Source: Dyella mobilis
Lineage (GTDB): Bacteria; Pseudomonadota; Gammaproteobacteria; Xanthomonadales; Rhodanobacteraceae
Assembly: GCF_016904945.1 (NCBI RefSeq)
Contig: NZ_JADIKF010000039.1
Coordinates: 496,001-560,000, forward strand
Direction of reading: 5' to 3'
DNA length: 64,000 nt
Under the pieces are notes generated by a model. The model saw only the letters and a list, made by a program, of their open reading frames with translations, searched no databases and had not been told where the DNA came from. Each line of letters begins with the position of its first letter. The stretch's first letter is position 1. Position numbers and translations under genes: made by a program. Positions 10,301 to 18,526 of this stretch are shown in pieces.

Positions 10301-11188
10301 CTGCACATCTGGGTGCACGACCTGCGTCTGGACGATGCCAGGCTGGGCGAGGCGCGCCTGGAGACGTGGCCGGAGGCGAACGGCATGCACATCGACGAGC
10401 TGTCGACTCAGTCCCGAAGCGTGCAGATCAACGGGACCGGCGATTGGAACGGATCGCCTGCCAACAGCAGCACGCATCTGCGCGTGGATTTCGGCGCCGA
10501 CAATCTCGGTGACATGCTCAAAGCGTTTGGCTACGAAGGGTTCTTCGAAGGCGGCAAGACGCGTGCCGAGCTCAATGCCACCTGGCCGGGCGGCCCCTGG
10601 TCGTTCGAGCTGGGCAACATGGATGGCGGCTTGAAAGTGGATGTCACCCACGGGCGCATTCCCAAAGTATCGCCAGGTGTCACCGGACGCCTGTTCGGCC
10701 TCGCCTCCGTTGCCGAATTTCCCCGCCGCCTGTCGCTGGATTTCGGCGATGTGTTCGGCAACGGCTTCGGTTTCGATGCGATCACCGGCGATTTCAAGTT
10801 GAAAGACGGCAATGCGGTGACCAACAACCTGAAAATCCACGGGCCCGCCGCGGAAATAACCATCACCGGCCGCACCGGCCTGCGTGCCAAAGACTACGAT
10901 CAGCAAGTCGTCGTGCTGCCGCACGTCGGCAGCAGTCTGCCGATCGTCGGCGCGGTGATCGGCGGCCCGATCGGCGCGGCAGCCGGTCTGGCGGTGCAGG
11001 GCGTGCTGGGCAAAGGACTCAGCCACGTGGCCACGCAGCGTTATCACGTTGGCGGGACCTGGGATAAACCGGTCATTACCTCGGGGGGCGGCAATGGGGC
11101 CTCCGTGCCGGCGTCGGCCAGTTCCAGTGCGGGGCCGGCCCAGGCCGCGTCCGTCGCTCCGGCGGCAGCCACTTCGGCGGCCCATTGA
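7304..11188 (+). CDS. yhdP: YhdP family AsmA-like envelope protein
   Basis: This 1294-aa protein matches the usual YhdP length. It has one N-terminal TM (WTAGVLVIALALSAALAQVLL), then a very long periplasmic beta-rich region made of AsmA-like repeats. The conserved C-terminal core ends with GRTGLRAKDYDQQVVVLP and PIVGAVIGGPIGAAAGLAVQ. YhdP, TamB and YdbH are bridge-like proteins needed for phospholipid traffic to the outer membrane in E. coli. The last roughly 35 residues are a low-complexity Ala/Ser tail. The start is TTG 7304, 15 bp after rng; no better start is visible. The rng-yhdP-tldD order is the same as in E. coli. Confidence 0.93.
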   Translation: MVSARRSSWLHRIARGLGWTAGVLVIALALSAALAQVLLPLLAKHPQWVAKELSNALQRQVSFTSLEGRWEPSGPRFIMRDFSAAQEDGSSPLRVPEVDLKLDFGGWLFPSRHLLNLETRGLELDLSRDADGGWHVNGFGVAGGSQRQNVSFGRLSVELWLDDLRVDINDTRLNQQYTLVADQLRITHQSGHVRVGARLHRLGAAGELQAAGRFRDDGSSGQFWLATQHADLHGMLIGVDLGGYTVNSGSGNLAAWLDWRQGKIVRDLFQFDLQDLAVTNPAGVKAGVSVWSGIAELSGHDNGYAVRWAGDDGSALVAELDQFGTPQAKLDVRASNLQLAPLAPWLGLKPGLSPGLAQWLATGQPHGLVQQATVHWNAGTGLQWLDASFDHLGIASVGKLPGMDQLHGEVRGDAEAIALELPAQAASINFAHTFRQPFVLSQLAGDLAFWHDEDATHIGIADLDFEGQGYGGNAQGEIQLPNDGGRPFLDVYADLTHADMSAAKLFWPVSSMPPPAIAWLDQAFVAGRIDDAAILIRGNLADWPFHHNEGRFEARAQIDDLSLSYGKSWPVAEHIQAVANFIDAGMLVQASAGDSLGVKVSNAVAVIPELAHTTLDLNVSGNGNASDLINFISKSPIASKQADVLAKLQLGGTGSFDFHLSLPMHDMQHSFLLDGNAQLADVDVSAPEWNLQLSKLNGPATFDGHGFHAGPLSGGFRGEPSQMDMAIAQATGDPNTVFAATVNGSYTVPELLQGYPQLKWLGDVADGRGQFTIGYQIARATGGDADVQTLSIDSPMSGIGLNFPVPLNKSPESSLPLHVTMNVPTAGSTLQVALGSVMRGRLRLPAGDQVPLAATFAFGDQMPDSLPVQGMRIRGDAPELDVSGWVKQSIAGSSGSNGMALETIDVSTEHAEMFGRDFDQMHILATPKADTLELDVDSKSAAGHFSVPTKDLGKRGITARLQRMYWPKEPTALPKKPGAAPVPLQDPANTGIDPSSMPPLHIWVHDLRLDDARLGEARLETWPEANGMHIDELSTQSRSVQINGTGDWNGSPANSSTHLRVDFGADNLGDMLKAFGYEGFFEGGKTRAELNATWPGGPWSFELGNMDGGLKVDVTHGRIPKVSPGVTGRLFGLASVAEFPRRLSLDFGDVFGNGFGFDAITGDFKLKDGNAVTNNLKIHGPAAEITITGRTGLRAKDYDQQVVVLPHVGSSLPIVGAVIGGPIGAAAGLAVQGVLGKGLSHVATQRYHVGGTWDKPVITSGGGNGASVPASASSSAGPAQAASVAPAAATSAAH

Positions 11189-11272
11189 GGCGGGCTTGTC
11201 GCGCGCCTCTTTAAGCTCCAGGATCTGCCCACACGTTTGTCTATTCCAGCGCACTATGACGGTAGCCATTGC

Positions 11273-12712
11273 ATGAATTCTTTGATCGCACAGGCCGAGA
11301 GTCGCCTGCTCAGCCCCGGCGGCCTGGCTACGGGTGACCTTGATCGCGTGTTCTCCCAGCTGATGGGTCCTGGCATCGACGCCGCGGATCTTTATTTCCA
11401 GCACTCGCGCAGCGAATCCTGGGTGCTGGAAGAGGGCATCGTGAAAGACGGCAGCCATTCCATCGAGCAAGGCGTCGGGGTGCGCGCCATCAGCGGCGAG
11501 AAGACCGGTTTCGCCTATTCCGACGAAATCGTGCTGCCGCAGTTGCTGGATGCGTCCCGCGCGGCCCGCGCCATCGCCCAGGGCGGTACGGGGGCGGGCA
11601 AGCCGCTGGCGCTGCATGGCGCCAAGGCGCTTTACCCTGCCATCGACCCGGTGGACAGTCTGCCCAATGCCGACAAGATCGCCGTGCTGCGTGAAGTGGA
11701 TGCCTATGCGCGCTCGCGCGATCCGCGCGTCAAGCAAGTCATCGTCAGTTTGAATGCCACCCTCGATACCGTGCTGATAGCCGCCTCGGATGGCACCCTG
11801 GCAGCCGATGTACGCCCGCTGGTGCGGGTAAACGTGCAGGTCATCGTCGAGCACAACGGTCGTCGCGAGCAGGGTTACGCAGGTGGCGGTGGCCGTTACG
11901 GCTATCGCGAACTGTTGGAAAACGGTCGCGCCATGGCGTTTGCCGACGAAGCGGTACGCCAGGCGCTGGTGAATCTGGATGCCGTGGATGCGCCTGCCGG
12001 CACCATGACGGTAGTGCTCGGTCCGGGTTGGCCGGGGGTGTTGCTGCACGAAGCGATCGGCCACGGGCTGGAAGGCGATTTCAACCGCAAGGGCAGTTCC
12101 GCTTTCGCCGGACGCATCGGCCAGCGCGTTGCTGCCCCCGGCGTCACGGTGGTGGACGACGGCACGCTGCCGGGCCGCCGCGGTTCGCTCAGCGTGGATG
12201 ACGAAGGTACGCCCACCGAATGCACCACCTTGATCGAGGACGGCATTCTGAAGGGCTACATGCAGGACAAACTCAATGCCCGCTTGATGGGCATGGCACC
12301 CACCGGCAACGGCCGCCGCGAATCCTTCGCGCAATTGCCGATGCCGCGCATGACCAATACCTACATGCTGGCCGGCCAGCACGATCCGCAAGAGATCATC
12401 CGTTCGGTGAAGAAGGGTCTTTATGCCGTGAATTTCGGCGGCGGCCAGGTCGACATCACCAATGGCAAATTCGTCTTTTCAGCGAGCGAGGCCTATCTGA
12501 TCGAAGACGGCAAGATCACCGCGCCAGTCAAAGGCGCCACCCTGATCGGCAGCGGCCCGGACGTGCTGACGCACGTATCGATGATCGGCAACGATCTCGA
12601 ACTGGACGAAGGCGTGGGCGTTTGCGGCAAGGATGGGCAAAGCGTACCGGTCGGCGTAGGCCAGCCGACGCTGCGGGTGGAAGGCATGACCGTTGGCGGC
12701 ACCGCCTCCTGA
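11273..12712 (+). CDS. tldD: Metalloprotease subunit TldD
   Basis: This 479-aa protein carries the zinc active site of the TldD/TldE protease, which processes modified peptides such as microcin B17 and degrades the antitoxin CcdA. It aligns along its full length with E. coli Tld[23 protein letters not shown] near the N-terminus, the HExxxH site [11 protein letters not shown] (about residue 259), and the C-terminal [26 protein letters not shown] and [19 protein letters not shown] 11273 is chosen; 11237 is an upstream in-frame alternative. The partner subunit gene pmbA lies 1.6 kb downstream. Confidence 0.96.
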   Translation: MNSLIAQAESRLLSPGGLATGDLDRVFSQLMGPGIDAADLYFQHSRSESWVLEEGIVKDGSHSIEQGVGVRAISGEKTGFAYSDEIVLPQLLDASRAARAIAQGGTGAGKPLALHGAKALYPAIDPVDSLPNADKIAVLREVDAYARSRDPRVKQVIVSLNATLDTVLIAASDGTLAADVRPLVRVNVQVIVEHNGRREQGYAGGGGRYGYRELLENGRAMAFADEAVRQALVNLDAVDAPAGTMTVVLGPGWPGVLLHEAIGHGLEGDFNRKGSSAFAGRIGQRVAAPGVTVVDDGTLPGRRGSLSVDDEGTPTECTTLIEDGILKGYMQDKLNARLMGMAPTGNGRRESFAQLPMPRMTNTYMLAGQHDPQEIIRSVKKGLYAVNFGGGQVDITNGKFVFSASEAYLIEDGKITAPVKGATLIGSGPDVLTHVSMIGNDLELDEGVGVCGKDGQSVPVGVGQPTLRVEGMTVGGTAS

Positions 12713-12722
12713 GTACGATGCC

Positions 12723-13307
12723 ATGCATGCAGCGCCTGTCTCGATGGGATGGCGGCACGCTCTGATCGTCGGCGGCACCGGCATGCTTGCCGGTGCTTCG
12801 CGCTTTATCGCGGCACGTACGCAAACCACGTCCTTGCTTGCGCGCACGCAGGCATCGCTCTCGTCGTTGCGGCAAAGTCTTCCGGCCCACCTGGATGTCG
12901 CCACGACGGCGGTCGATTATCGATCGGCACAAGCGTTCAGCGAGGCGATTCGCATCCGCGTGGAGGCTGCCGGTGCGCCGGACGTCGTGCTTGCGTGGAT
13001 TCACGCCGAGCATGCGGCACAAGCGCTGGCTGCCCAACTTGCTTCCTACGGAAGCACGTTGCGGTTCTTTCACGTACTGGGCAGTGCCAGCGCCAGCCCC
13101 GCGGCTTCATTGCTGCGGCGTCGCATGCACTACGACGCGCTGCCGGGGCTTTCTTATCACCAGATCGTGCTCGGCTTCATCTGCGACGAGCGCGGCTCGC
13201 GCTGGCTATGCGACGACGAGATTGCCCAGGGCACGATCCAGGCCGTGTCTGCGGGTGCACCCAAGCACGTGGTGGGCGTGGTCGAACCCTGGGAAGCGAG
13301 GCCCTAG
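12723..13307 (+). CDS. Short SDR/Rossmann-like protein
   Basis: This 194-aa protein opens with a dinucleotide-binding loop (HALIVGGTGMLAGASRF) typical of short-chain dehydrogenases. The typical YxxxK catalytic pair is not evident, and the protein is shorter than classical SDRs (about 250 aa). The C-terminal half contains a hydrophobic GLSYHQIVLGFICDE strand. It starts 10 bp after tldD and is probably co-transcribed. The function is not recognised. It could be a nucleotide-binding protein without dehydrogenase activity. The gene converges on darP, and their 3' ends overlap by 4 bp. Confidence 0.7.
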   Translation: MHAAPVSMGWRHALIVGGTGMLAGASRFIAARTQTTSLLARTQASLSSLRQSLPAHLDVATTAVDYRSAQAFSEAIRIRVEAAGAPDVVLAWIHAEHAAQALAAQLASYGSTLRFFHVLGSASASPAASLLRRRMHYDALPGLSYHQIVLGFICDERGSRWLCDDEIAQGTIQAVSAGAPKHVVGVVEPWEARP

Positions 13308-13828
13308 CCAGCACTCGTGGTGAGCTGCTTGAGCAACTGGAACAGTTCGCGGTAAGCACGCGGCGACTTGTTGCCGTCGCGCTCCAGGCGCGCCTGGCGG
13401 ACCAGCGAGCGCAGGTGTTGGCGATCGACGTCTGGATGTTGATCGATCAATTCCTGCAAGGCGTCATCGTTGTCCAGCAACTTGTCGCGCATGGATTCCA
13501 GCCGATGCATGGCGGCGGTTTCCTTGCGCTGTTGATCGCGATTTTCGCCAAGCAGTGCCTTGGCCGTCTCGAATGCTTCGTCCTCGTGACGGCGCATGAC
13601 CTTGGCGAGAAAGCCCAGTTGCCGCTTGCGCGCGATGTGGGAGGTGATGCGGCGCAGATTGTCGAGTTCGCGCAGCACGTCGTCCGGCAGGCCGGCGCGG
13701 GCCAGCTTGGTCTGCGGCAGCTCCGACAGCTGGATGGCGAACGCCAGCACGGCCAGCGCGTCGCGTCGCTGCTGGGTGCGGGTGGGGCCGTAGTCGTGTT
13801 CGGGATCGTCGGTGTAATTGCGGTTCAC
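13304..13828 (-). CDS. darP: Ribosome biogenesis factor DarP (YjgA, DUF615)
   Basis: This 174-aa, highly charged helical protein matches DarP/YjgA in length and motifs (RREDAL-like RRDALAVLAFAIQLSELP, RITSHIARKRQLGFLAKVMR, LRSLVRQARLER). E. coli DarP binds late 50S precursors and promotes peptidyl-transferase-centre maturation. In pseudomonads the gene also lies between tldD and pmbA, which supports the call. It is encoded against the tld genes, just downstream of the DUF1653 gene. Confidence 0.92.
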   Translation of the reverse strand: MNRNYTDDPEHDYGPTRTQQRRDALAVLAFAIQLSELPQTKLARAGLPDDVLRELDNLRRITSHIARKRQLGFLAKVMRRHEDEAFETAKALLGENRDQQRKETAAMHRLESMRDKLLDNDDALQELIDQHPDVDRQHLRSLVRQARLERDGNKSPRAYRELFQLLKQLTTSAG

Positions 13829-13841
13829 GGTGTGGTCCGGT

Positions 13842-14075
13842 TCAAGAGCAAATGTCGCCAGGCTGGGCCTCGATCAGCGCAAAGCGCGGGATCGGTTCGC
13901 CCTCCAGTTCCACCGACTCGGCGAACATCGCGGCAGGGCGCACCCACAGGCCGAAATCGCCGTAGAGAGCCTGGTAGACGACCAGCTCTTCCATCGTTTC
14001 GCTGTGGCGGGCCGTACCCAGCACGCGATAGTTCTGGCCTTTGTAGTGGCGGTAGATTCCGGTGGCTATGGACAT
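13842..14075 (-). CDS. DUF1653 domain protein
   Basis: This 77-aa single-domain protein shows the DUF1653 signature: GIYRHYKGQNYRVLGTARHSET, ELVVYQALYGDFGLWVRP and MFAE near the C-terminus. Family members are small beta-rich proteins of unknown function. It lies 13 bp upstream of darP on the same strand and is probably co-transcribed with it. The start is ATG 14075; the purine-rich AGGAGTG-like stretch upstream fits a Shine-Dalgarno site. Confidence 0.9.
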   Translation of the reverse strand: MSIATGIYRHYKGQNYRVLGTARHSETMEELVVYQALYGDFGLWVRPAAMFAESVELEGEPIPRFALIEAQPGDICS

Positions 14076-14303
14076 CCGCCACTCCTATGGCAACCTTCAG
14101 GGTTAACGGGACGTCGAGGGAGCACTCGTGCGCTCTGCTCAACGCGCCAAGACAGGCCATGGCCAGGCCTTGGCTCCGATGAATGGGCATTTGACTGCCT
14201 GGTTCGTGGTGTGCCGCCCTCAACCGCCTGCTGCTGCATTGGCAATGGACTGAGGAGGCCCCATGTCGGTTTATTGTACCTGCCAGACCCTCAGGAAACC
14301 TAC

Positions 14304-15674
14304 GTGAGCGAAGTTGCGATCAGCCAGGACGCCAGCCGGCGCGAACTCGAGCGATTGGCCGAACTGGCCCAGGACGTGATCCGCCGGGCTCGTGCGGCGG
14401 GCGCCAGTCAGGCCGAAGTGTCGGCCAACGTCGATACCGGCCTCAACGTCAACGTGCGACTGGGTGACGTGGAGACGGTCGAACACACCCGCGATCGCGG
14501 TTTCGGCTTGACGGTATATTTCGGGCAGCGGAAGGGCTCGGCCAGCACGGCCGACCTGAACGCCGATTCGATCCAGGCGACCCTGGACCAGGCCTGTGCG
14601 ATCGCACGCTATACCGAAGAAGACCCTGCCTCGGGCCTGGCCGATGCGTCGCTCATGGCCACGCAACTGCCGGAATACGATCTGTGGCACCCATGGGCCA
14701 TCGATACCGGCGAAGCCATTGCCCTGGGCCAGCGGATTGAGCAGGTCGGCCGCGCGCACGCAGGCATTACCAATTCCGACGGAGCCAGCGTGCAGGTGGG
14801 CGAGAGCCTTTCGGTATACGCCAATTCACACGGCTTCGTAGGGCGCGAGCGCGGTACGCGGCATTCGTTGTCGCTGTCGCTGATTGCCGGCGACGAAGCC
14901 GGCATGCAGCGCGATTACTGGTACGACACCGTTCGTAGCGCCGATGATTTCATCAGTGCGCAGACACTCGGCGACAAAGCGGCGCAGCGAACTCTTGCCA
15001 GGCTGGGCGCGCGACGCCTGTCTACGCGGCAATGCCCGGTGCTGTTTTCGCCGGATATCGCCCGCGGTTTGATCGGCCACCTGATCGGTGCGGTCAGCGG
15101 CGGCTCGCTGTATCGGCGTGCCAGTTTTCTACTCGACCATGCCGGCAAGCAGATCATGCCGGGTTGGCTGAACATCGTTGAGCGTCCGCATCTGCTGCGC
15201 GGGCACGGCTCGGGTGCGTTCGACGCCGAAGGCGTGGCCACGCGCGACAGTGCGTTGATCGAAAACGGTGTGCTGGCACGTTATGTCCTGGGCAGCTATT
15301 CGGCGCGCAAGCTCGGGCTGCCGACCACCGGCAACGCTGGCGGCATTCACAATCTGGTGGTCGAGCCGGGGCACGCCGATGGCGGAACGCCGCACGATTT
15401 TTCGGGGATGCTCAAGCTGCTGGGCACCGGTTTGCTGGTCACCGAAGCGATGGGGCAGGGCGTGAACGTCATCACCGGCGACTATTCGCGCGGCGCTGCC
15501 GGCTTCTGGGTGGAAAACGGAGAAATAGCCTACCCGGTGGAGGAAATTACCATCGCGGCCAATCTCCGGGACATGCTTGCGGGCATCCGGGCCGTAGGGG
15601 GCGACGTCGATCCGCGCTCGCATTTGCTGACCGGTTCGATCCTGCTCGACAAGATGACGGTCGCGGGGGAATAA
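14304..15674 (+). CDS. pmbA: Metalloprotease subunit TldE (PmbA)
   Basis: This 456-aa protein is the non-catalytic partner of TldD. It shows the family features EVSANVDTGLNVNVRLGDVETVEHTRDRG, a GSLYRRASFLLDHAGKQI segment, and the C-terminal VTEAMGQGVNVITGDYSRGAAGFWVENGEI. The HExxxH motif of TldD is absent, as expected. GTG 14304, 7 bp after AGGAAA, gives the family's usual length. The frame stays open upstream to 13818, but that part is antisense to DUF1653 and is not coding. tldD and pmbA are separated here by three genes, two of them on the opposite strand. Confidence 0.94.
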   Translation: MSEVAISQDASRRELERLAELAQDVIRRARAAGASQAEVSANVDTGLNVNVRLGDVETVEHTRDRGFGLTVYFGQRKGSASTADLNADSIQATLDQACAIARYTEEDPASGLADASLMATQLPEYDLWHPWAIDTGEAIALGQRIEQVGRAHAGITNSDGASVQVGESLSVYANSHGFVGRERGTRHSLSLSLIAGDEAGMQRDYWYDTVRSADDFISAQTLGDKAAQRTLARLGARRLSTRQCPVLFSPDIARGLIGHLIGAVSGGSLYRRASFLLDHAGKQIMPGWLNIVERPHLLRGHGSGAFDAEGVATRDSALIENGVLARYVLGSYSARKLGLPTTGNAGGIHNLVVEPGHADGGTPHDFSGMLKLLGTGLLVTEAMGQGVNVITGDYSRGAAGFWVENGEIAYPVEEITIAANLRDMLAGIRAVGGDVDPRSHLLTGSILLDKMTVAGE

Positions 15675-15690
15675 ACATCCCCTGCACGAA

Positions 15691-15715
15691 GGGCGCAGCA
15701 CGATCGGCTGCGCCC
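15691..15715. terminator. Hairpin after pmbA
   Basis: A perfect 9-bp inverted repeat (GGGCGCAGC / GCTGCGCCC, loop of 7) begins 16 bp after the pmbA stop. There is no long T run, so it is a weak intrinsic terminator or a 3' stabiliser. It separates pmbA from the DUF4870 genes. Confidence 0.5.
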
Positions 15716-15774
15716 TGTTAGGATGATTCCGACCGGCGCAACGCCGGGACCTGCACGACTTGAAGGAGTTGCTT

Positions 15775-16209
15775 ATGAGCGTTCCGCCCGAGTCCGTCGT
15801 ACCGCCGCCGAGCGATTCATCGAGCGCCAGCGACATTCCCGCCCAGGAGCGTACCTGGGCCATGATCGCCCACCTCTCGGCTCTGCTTGGAGCGTTGATT
15901 ACTTCGTCCCACGGTGCAGGCTGGGGATGCTTCGTGGGTCCGCTGGTCGTCTGGCTGATCAAGAAGGACGGCATGCCTTTCGTGGCCGATCAGGCGAAGG
16001 AAGCCCTGAACTTCAATATCAGCGTTGCCATCGCCACGCTGGCTTTGGCGTTGCTATCGGCGATCACCTTCGGCATAGGGCTGATCATCGCCATTCCGAT
16101 GTGGGTGGTGATCGGCGTTGGCTGGCTGGTGCTTACCATCGTGGCAGCCGTGAAGGCGAACGACGGTGTGCGCTATCGCTATCCGTTTACGTTGAGGCTG
16201 ATCAAATAA
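15775..16209 (+). CDS. DUF4870 membrane protein (first of a tandem pair)
   Basis: This 144-aa protein carries a DUF4870 (Tic20-like) domain. A Pro/Ser-rich N-terminus is followed by WAMIAHLSALLG, then GPLVVWLIKKDGMPFVADQAKEALNFNISV, and two C-terminal TM segments ending in RYRYPFTLRLIK. The start ATG 15775 is preceded by AAGGAG. The family is widespread and its function is not established. It is a paralogue of the next gene, sharing the EALNF and YRYPFTLRL signatures. Confidence 0.88.
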   Translation: MSVPPESVVPPPSDSSSASDIPAQERTWAMIAHLSALLGALITSSHGAGWGCFVGPLVVWLIKKDGMPFVADQAKEALNFNISVAIATLALALLSAITFGIGLIIAIPMWVVIGVGWLVLTIVAAVKANDGVRYRYPFTLRLIK

Positions 16210-16293
16210 CGGGCTTGCGATGTAGCGCCCATTTGAGTCGACGAATCACTGAGCGTGGCAAAGCGAGATGCGGTCACGCAAGGAGCAGGCTTT

Positions 16294-16665
16294 ATGAGCA
16301 CCCCTTCCGATCAGGCCGCGCCGCCATCCGAGCCGGTTGTATCGAGCAACGACCGCAACCTGGCCATGCTCACGCATCTGTCCGGTTTCGTGCTGTACGT
16401 GATCATGCCGCTGGTCGTCTGGTTGATGCACAAGGACCGGCCCGAGAAGTCTTATTTGACCGGCGAAGCCAAGGAAGCCTTGAACTTCCAGATCACCATG
16501 CTGATTGCCTGGGTGGTCAGCGGGATCTTGCAGGTGATCCTGATCGGATTCCTGTTGATGGCGATCGTGTGGGTGGCTAATTTGATCTTCTGCGTGATCG
16601 CCGCGGCAAAGGTCAGCGCGGATGGGCATTATCGCTACCCATTCACCTTGAGGTTGGTGAATTGA
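16294..16665 (+). CDS. DUF4870 membrane protein (second of a tandem pair)
   Basis: This 123-aa paralogue of the preceding gene has RNLAMLTHLSGFVLYVIMPLVVWLMHKD, GEAKEALNFQITM, two hydrophobic helices and a YRYPFTLRLVN end. It lacks the extra glycine-rich insert after the first helix (SSHGAGWGC) seen in the first copy. ATG 16294 is 9 bp after AAGGAG. The tandem arrangement suggests a local duplication followed by divergence. Role unknown. Confidence 0.88.
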   Translation: MSTPSDQAAPPSEPVVSSNDRNLAMLTHLSGFVLYVIMPLVVWLMHKDRPEKSYLTGEAKEALNFQITMLIAWVVSGILQVILIGFLLMAIVWVANLIFCVIAAAKVSADGHYRYPFTLRLVN

Positions 16666-16774
16666 GCCGCAGTCGCACGGCTTGAAACCTGGCGCGGCGC
16701 GCACTCGTGCGGGCTTCGCTTTTGCAACGCGCAGAGGTTTGGTGCCGGCAGCCAGCTAGCGGAGTGCGTTTTGC

Positions 16775-17035
16775 TCAGGCTTCCGGCTGGAACGGTTCGG
16801 CGGAATCGGGGGCTTCGGGGTCAAGCAGCAGGCGTACGCGCAATTCCGCCTGGTCCAGCGCCTGCTGGCAATGACGGTACAGCCCGATGCCGCGTTCGAA
16901 GGCACTGAGCGATTCATCGAGGCTCATGTCGCCGCCTTCCATGCGAGCTACCAGTTGCTCCAGCTCGTCGAGCGAATGCTCGAAATCGGCGGCCGGGGCG
17001 GTTTCAGCAGGGGCGGGAGCGGGTTTCTTGACCAT
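16775..17035 (-). CDS. xseB: Exodeoxyribonuclease VII small subunit
   Basis: This 86-aa protein contains the XseB signature [35 protein letters not shown] followed by [12 protein letters not shown]. XseB oligomers bind XseA to form ExoVII, which degrades single-stranded DNA. An 18-residue Pro/Ala/Lys N-terminal extension precedes the core. In many proteobacteria xseB is followed by ispA; here the next downstream gene is the convergent DUF4870 gene, so xseB stands alone. Confidence 0.95.
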   Translation of the reverse strand: MVKKPAPAPAETAPAADFEHSLDELEQLVARMEGGDMSLDESLSAFERGIGLYRHCQQALDQAELRVRLLLDPEAPDSAEPFQPEA

Positions 17036-17153
17036 GGCGGGGAACGCTAACGCAGCGCAGAGACGGAATCAATCGCCGCAAGCGCGCCTTGTGGCGCGGC
17101 GCAAATGGAAGCCGCCCGTTGGGCGGGCATGACCTTTGGCAGGCTTGATTTCG

Positions 17154-17172
17154 ATATATCTAAATTATATCT
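17154..17172 (+). promoter_or_regulatory. AT-rich direct repeat upstream of the MFS gene
   Basis: A 7-base direct repeat, TATATCT-AAAT-TATATCT, lies in the GC-rich xseB/MFS divergent region, about 60 bp before the MFS start. It could be an operator for a local repressor or part of the promoter (TTGATT lies at 17145). No regulator gene is adjacent. The assignment is inferred from position and composition only. Confidence 0.35.
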
Positions 17173-17230
17173 TGCGACAATCCCCAAAACCCGTGCGGAC
17201 CGCCGGATGCGGTTCACTGCTGGAGTCCTC

Positions 17231-18523
17231 GTGAGTCAATCTTCGAACTTGCATGCCGCCGAATCGGGCGGCACGGGGTTTTCCGCCTATCAGAAATTCG
17301 TGGTGGGCGTGCTGGCCTTTCTGCAATTCACCATCGTGCTGGATTTCATGCTGCTGGCGCCGCTGGGGGCCATCGTGATTCCGGCTTTGAAAATCACGCC
17401 TGCGCAATTTGGCGACGTGGTGTCGGCCTACGCTTTCAGCGCGGGCGTGTCCGGCATTCTTTCCGCCGGATTTGCCGATCGCTTTGACCGGAAAAAGCTG
17501 CTGCTGTTTTTTTACACCGGCTTCATGGTCGGTACGTTGTGCTGCGCACTCGCCCACACCTACCTCACGCTGCTGCTGGCGCGCATGGTGACGGGCATGT
17601 TCGCGGGTGTGGTGGGTGCGGCATCGATGGCCATCGTCACCGATCTGTTTCCGCTTTCCATGCGCGGGCGCGTCATGGGCTTCATCCAGACGGCATTCGC
17701 GGCCAGCACGGTGTTCGGTTTGCCGATCAGCCTGGTGTTGTCCAGCCGCTGGGGATGGAATGCGCCGTTTTTCATGATCGTTGTGGTGTGCGCGCTGGTC
17801 GGTGGATCGATCCTGGGTCGGCTGCGCCCGGTCAATGCACATCTGGCGCTGCATCCGGATCGCAGTCCCGTGCATCACTTGCGCCAGGTTCTTACCACGC
17901 GCACCTATCTGGTTGGTTTTGTCACCACTGCCATGCTGACGCTGGGCGGCTTCCTGCTGATGCCGTACTCAACGTTGTTCGTGGTGAACAACGTGGGCAT
18001 TTCGGTGGACCAGCTGTCGTTTGTCTATCTGGTGACCGGAACGGTATCGGCGATCATGGGGCCGCTGATCGGGCGTGCCAGCGACACATTCGGCAAGTTT
18101 CGCGTGTTCGCTTTTGGCTGTGCGATGACTATCGCAATGGTGCTGATCTACACGCGGTTGTCGCACGTGGCCTTGTGGACTTTGATCACCATCAGCGCGT
18201 TGCTGCAGATCGGCATTTTCTCGCGCATGATCTCGTCGCAGGCCTTGATGTCGGCCCTGCCCAAGCCTGCCGATCGTGGTGCCTACATGTCGATCAGCTC
18301 CTCCCTGCAACAGGTTTCGGGGGGATTTGCGGCGATGATCGGCGGCCTGATCGTGAAACAACTGGACGACGGCCAGTTGCTTCATTTCGACGTGCTGGGC
18401 GACGTACTGGTGTGCACCACCTTGATGTCGTTTGTGTTGATGTATTTCGTCAACCGTCGGGTGAATGGTGCCGTGCTGGTAGCGCCCCAAGGGCTGAAGA
18501 GCGAGACCGGGCAGGAGTCTTGA
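17231..18523 (+). CDS. MFS transporter (drug/sugar-type, 12 TM)
   Basis: This 430-aa major facilitator has about 12 TM segments. The N-terminal half carries the loop 2-3 motif-A-like GFADRFDRKKLLLFFYTGFM and the TM5 region TAFAASTVFGLPISLVL, resembling arabinose-efflux and multidrug antiporters (AraJ-like). The central loop (about residues 200-215) links to a second half beginning YLVGFVTTAMLTLGGFLLMPY. GTG 17231 is chosen because the hydrophilic N-terminus then enters TM1 as in relatives; in-frame starts exist back to 17105. It is divergent from xseB and convergent with tilS. The substrate is unknown. Confidence 0.88.
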   Translation: MSQSSNLHAAESGGTGFSAYQKFVVGVLAFLQFTIVLDFMLLAPLGAIVIPALKITPAQFGDVVSAYAFSAGVSGILSAGFADRFDRKKLLLFFYTGFMVGTLCCALAHTYLTLLLARMVTGMFAGVVGAASMAIVTDLFPLSMRGRVMGFIQTAFAASTVFGLPISLVLSSRWGWNAPFFMIVVVCALVGGSILGRLRPVNAHLALHPDRSPVHHLRQVLTTRTYLVGFVTTAMLTLGGFLLMPYSTLFVVNNVGISVDQLSFVYLVTGTVSAIMGPLIGRASDTFGKFRVFAFGCAMTIAMVLIYTRLSHVALWTLITISALLQIGIFSRMISSQALMSALPKPADRGAYMSISSSLQQVSGGFAAMIGGLIVKQLDDGQLLHFDVLGDVLVCTTLMSFVLMYFVNRRVNGAVLVAPQGLKSETGQES

Positions 18524-18526
18524 TGC

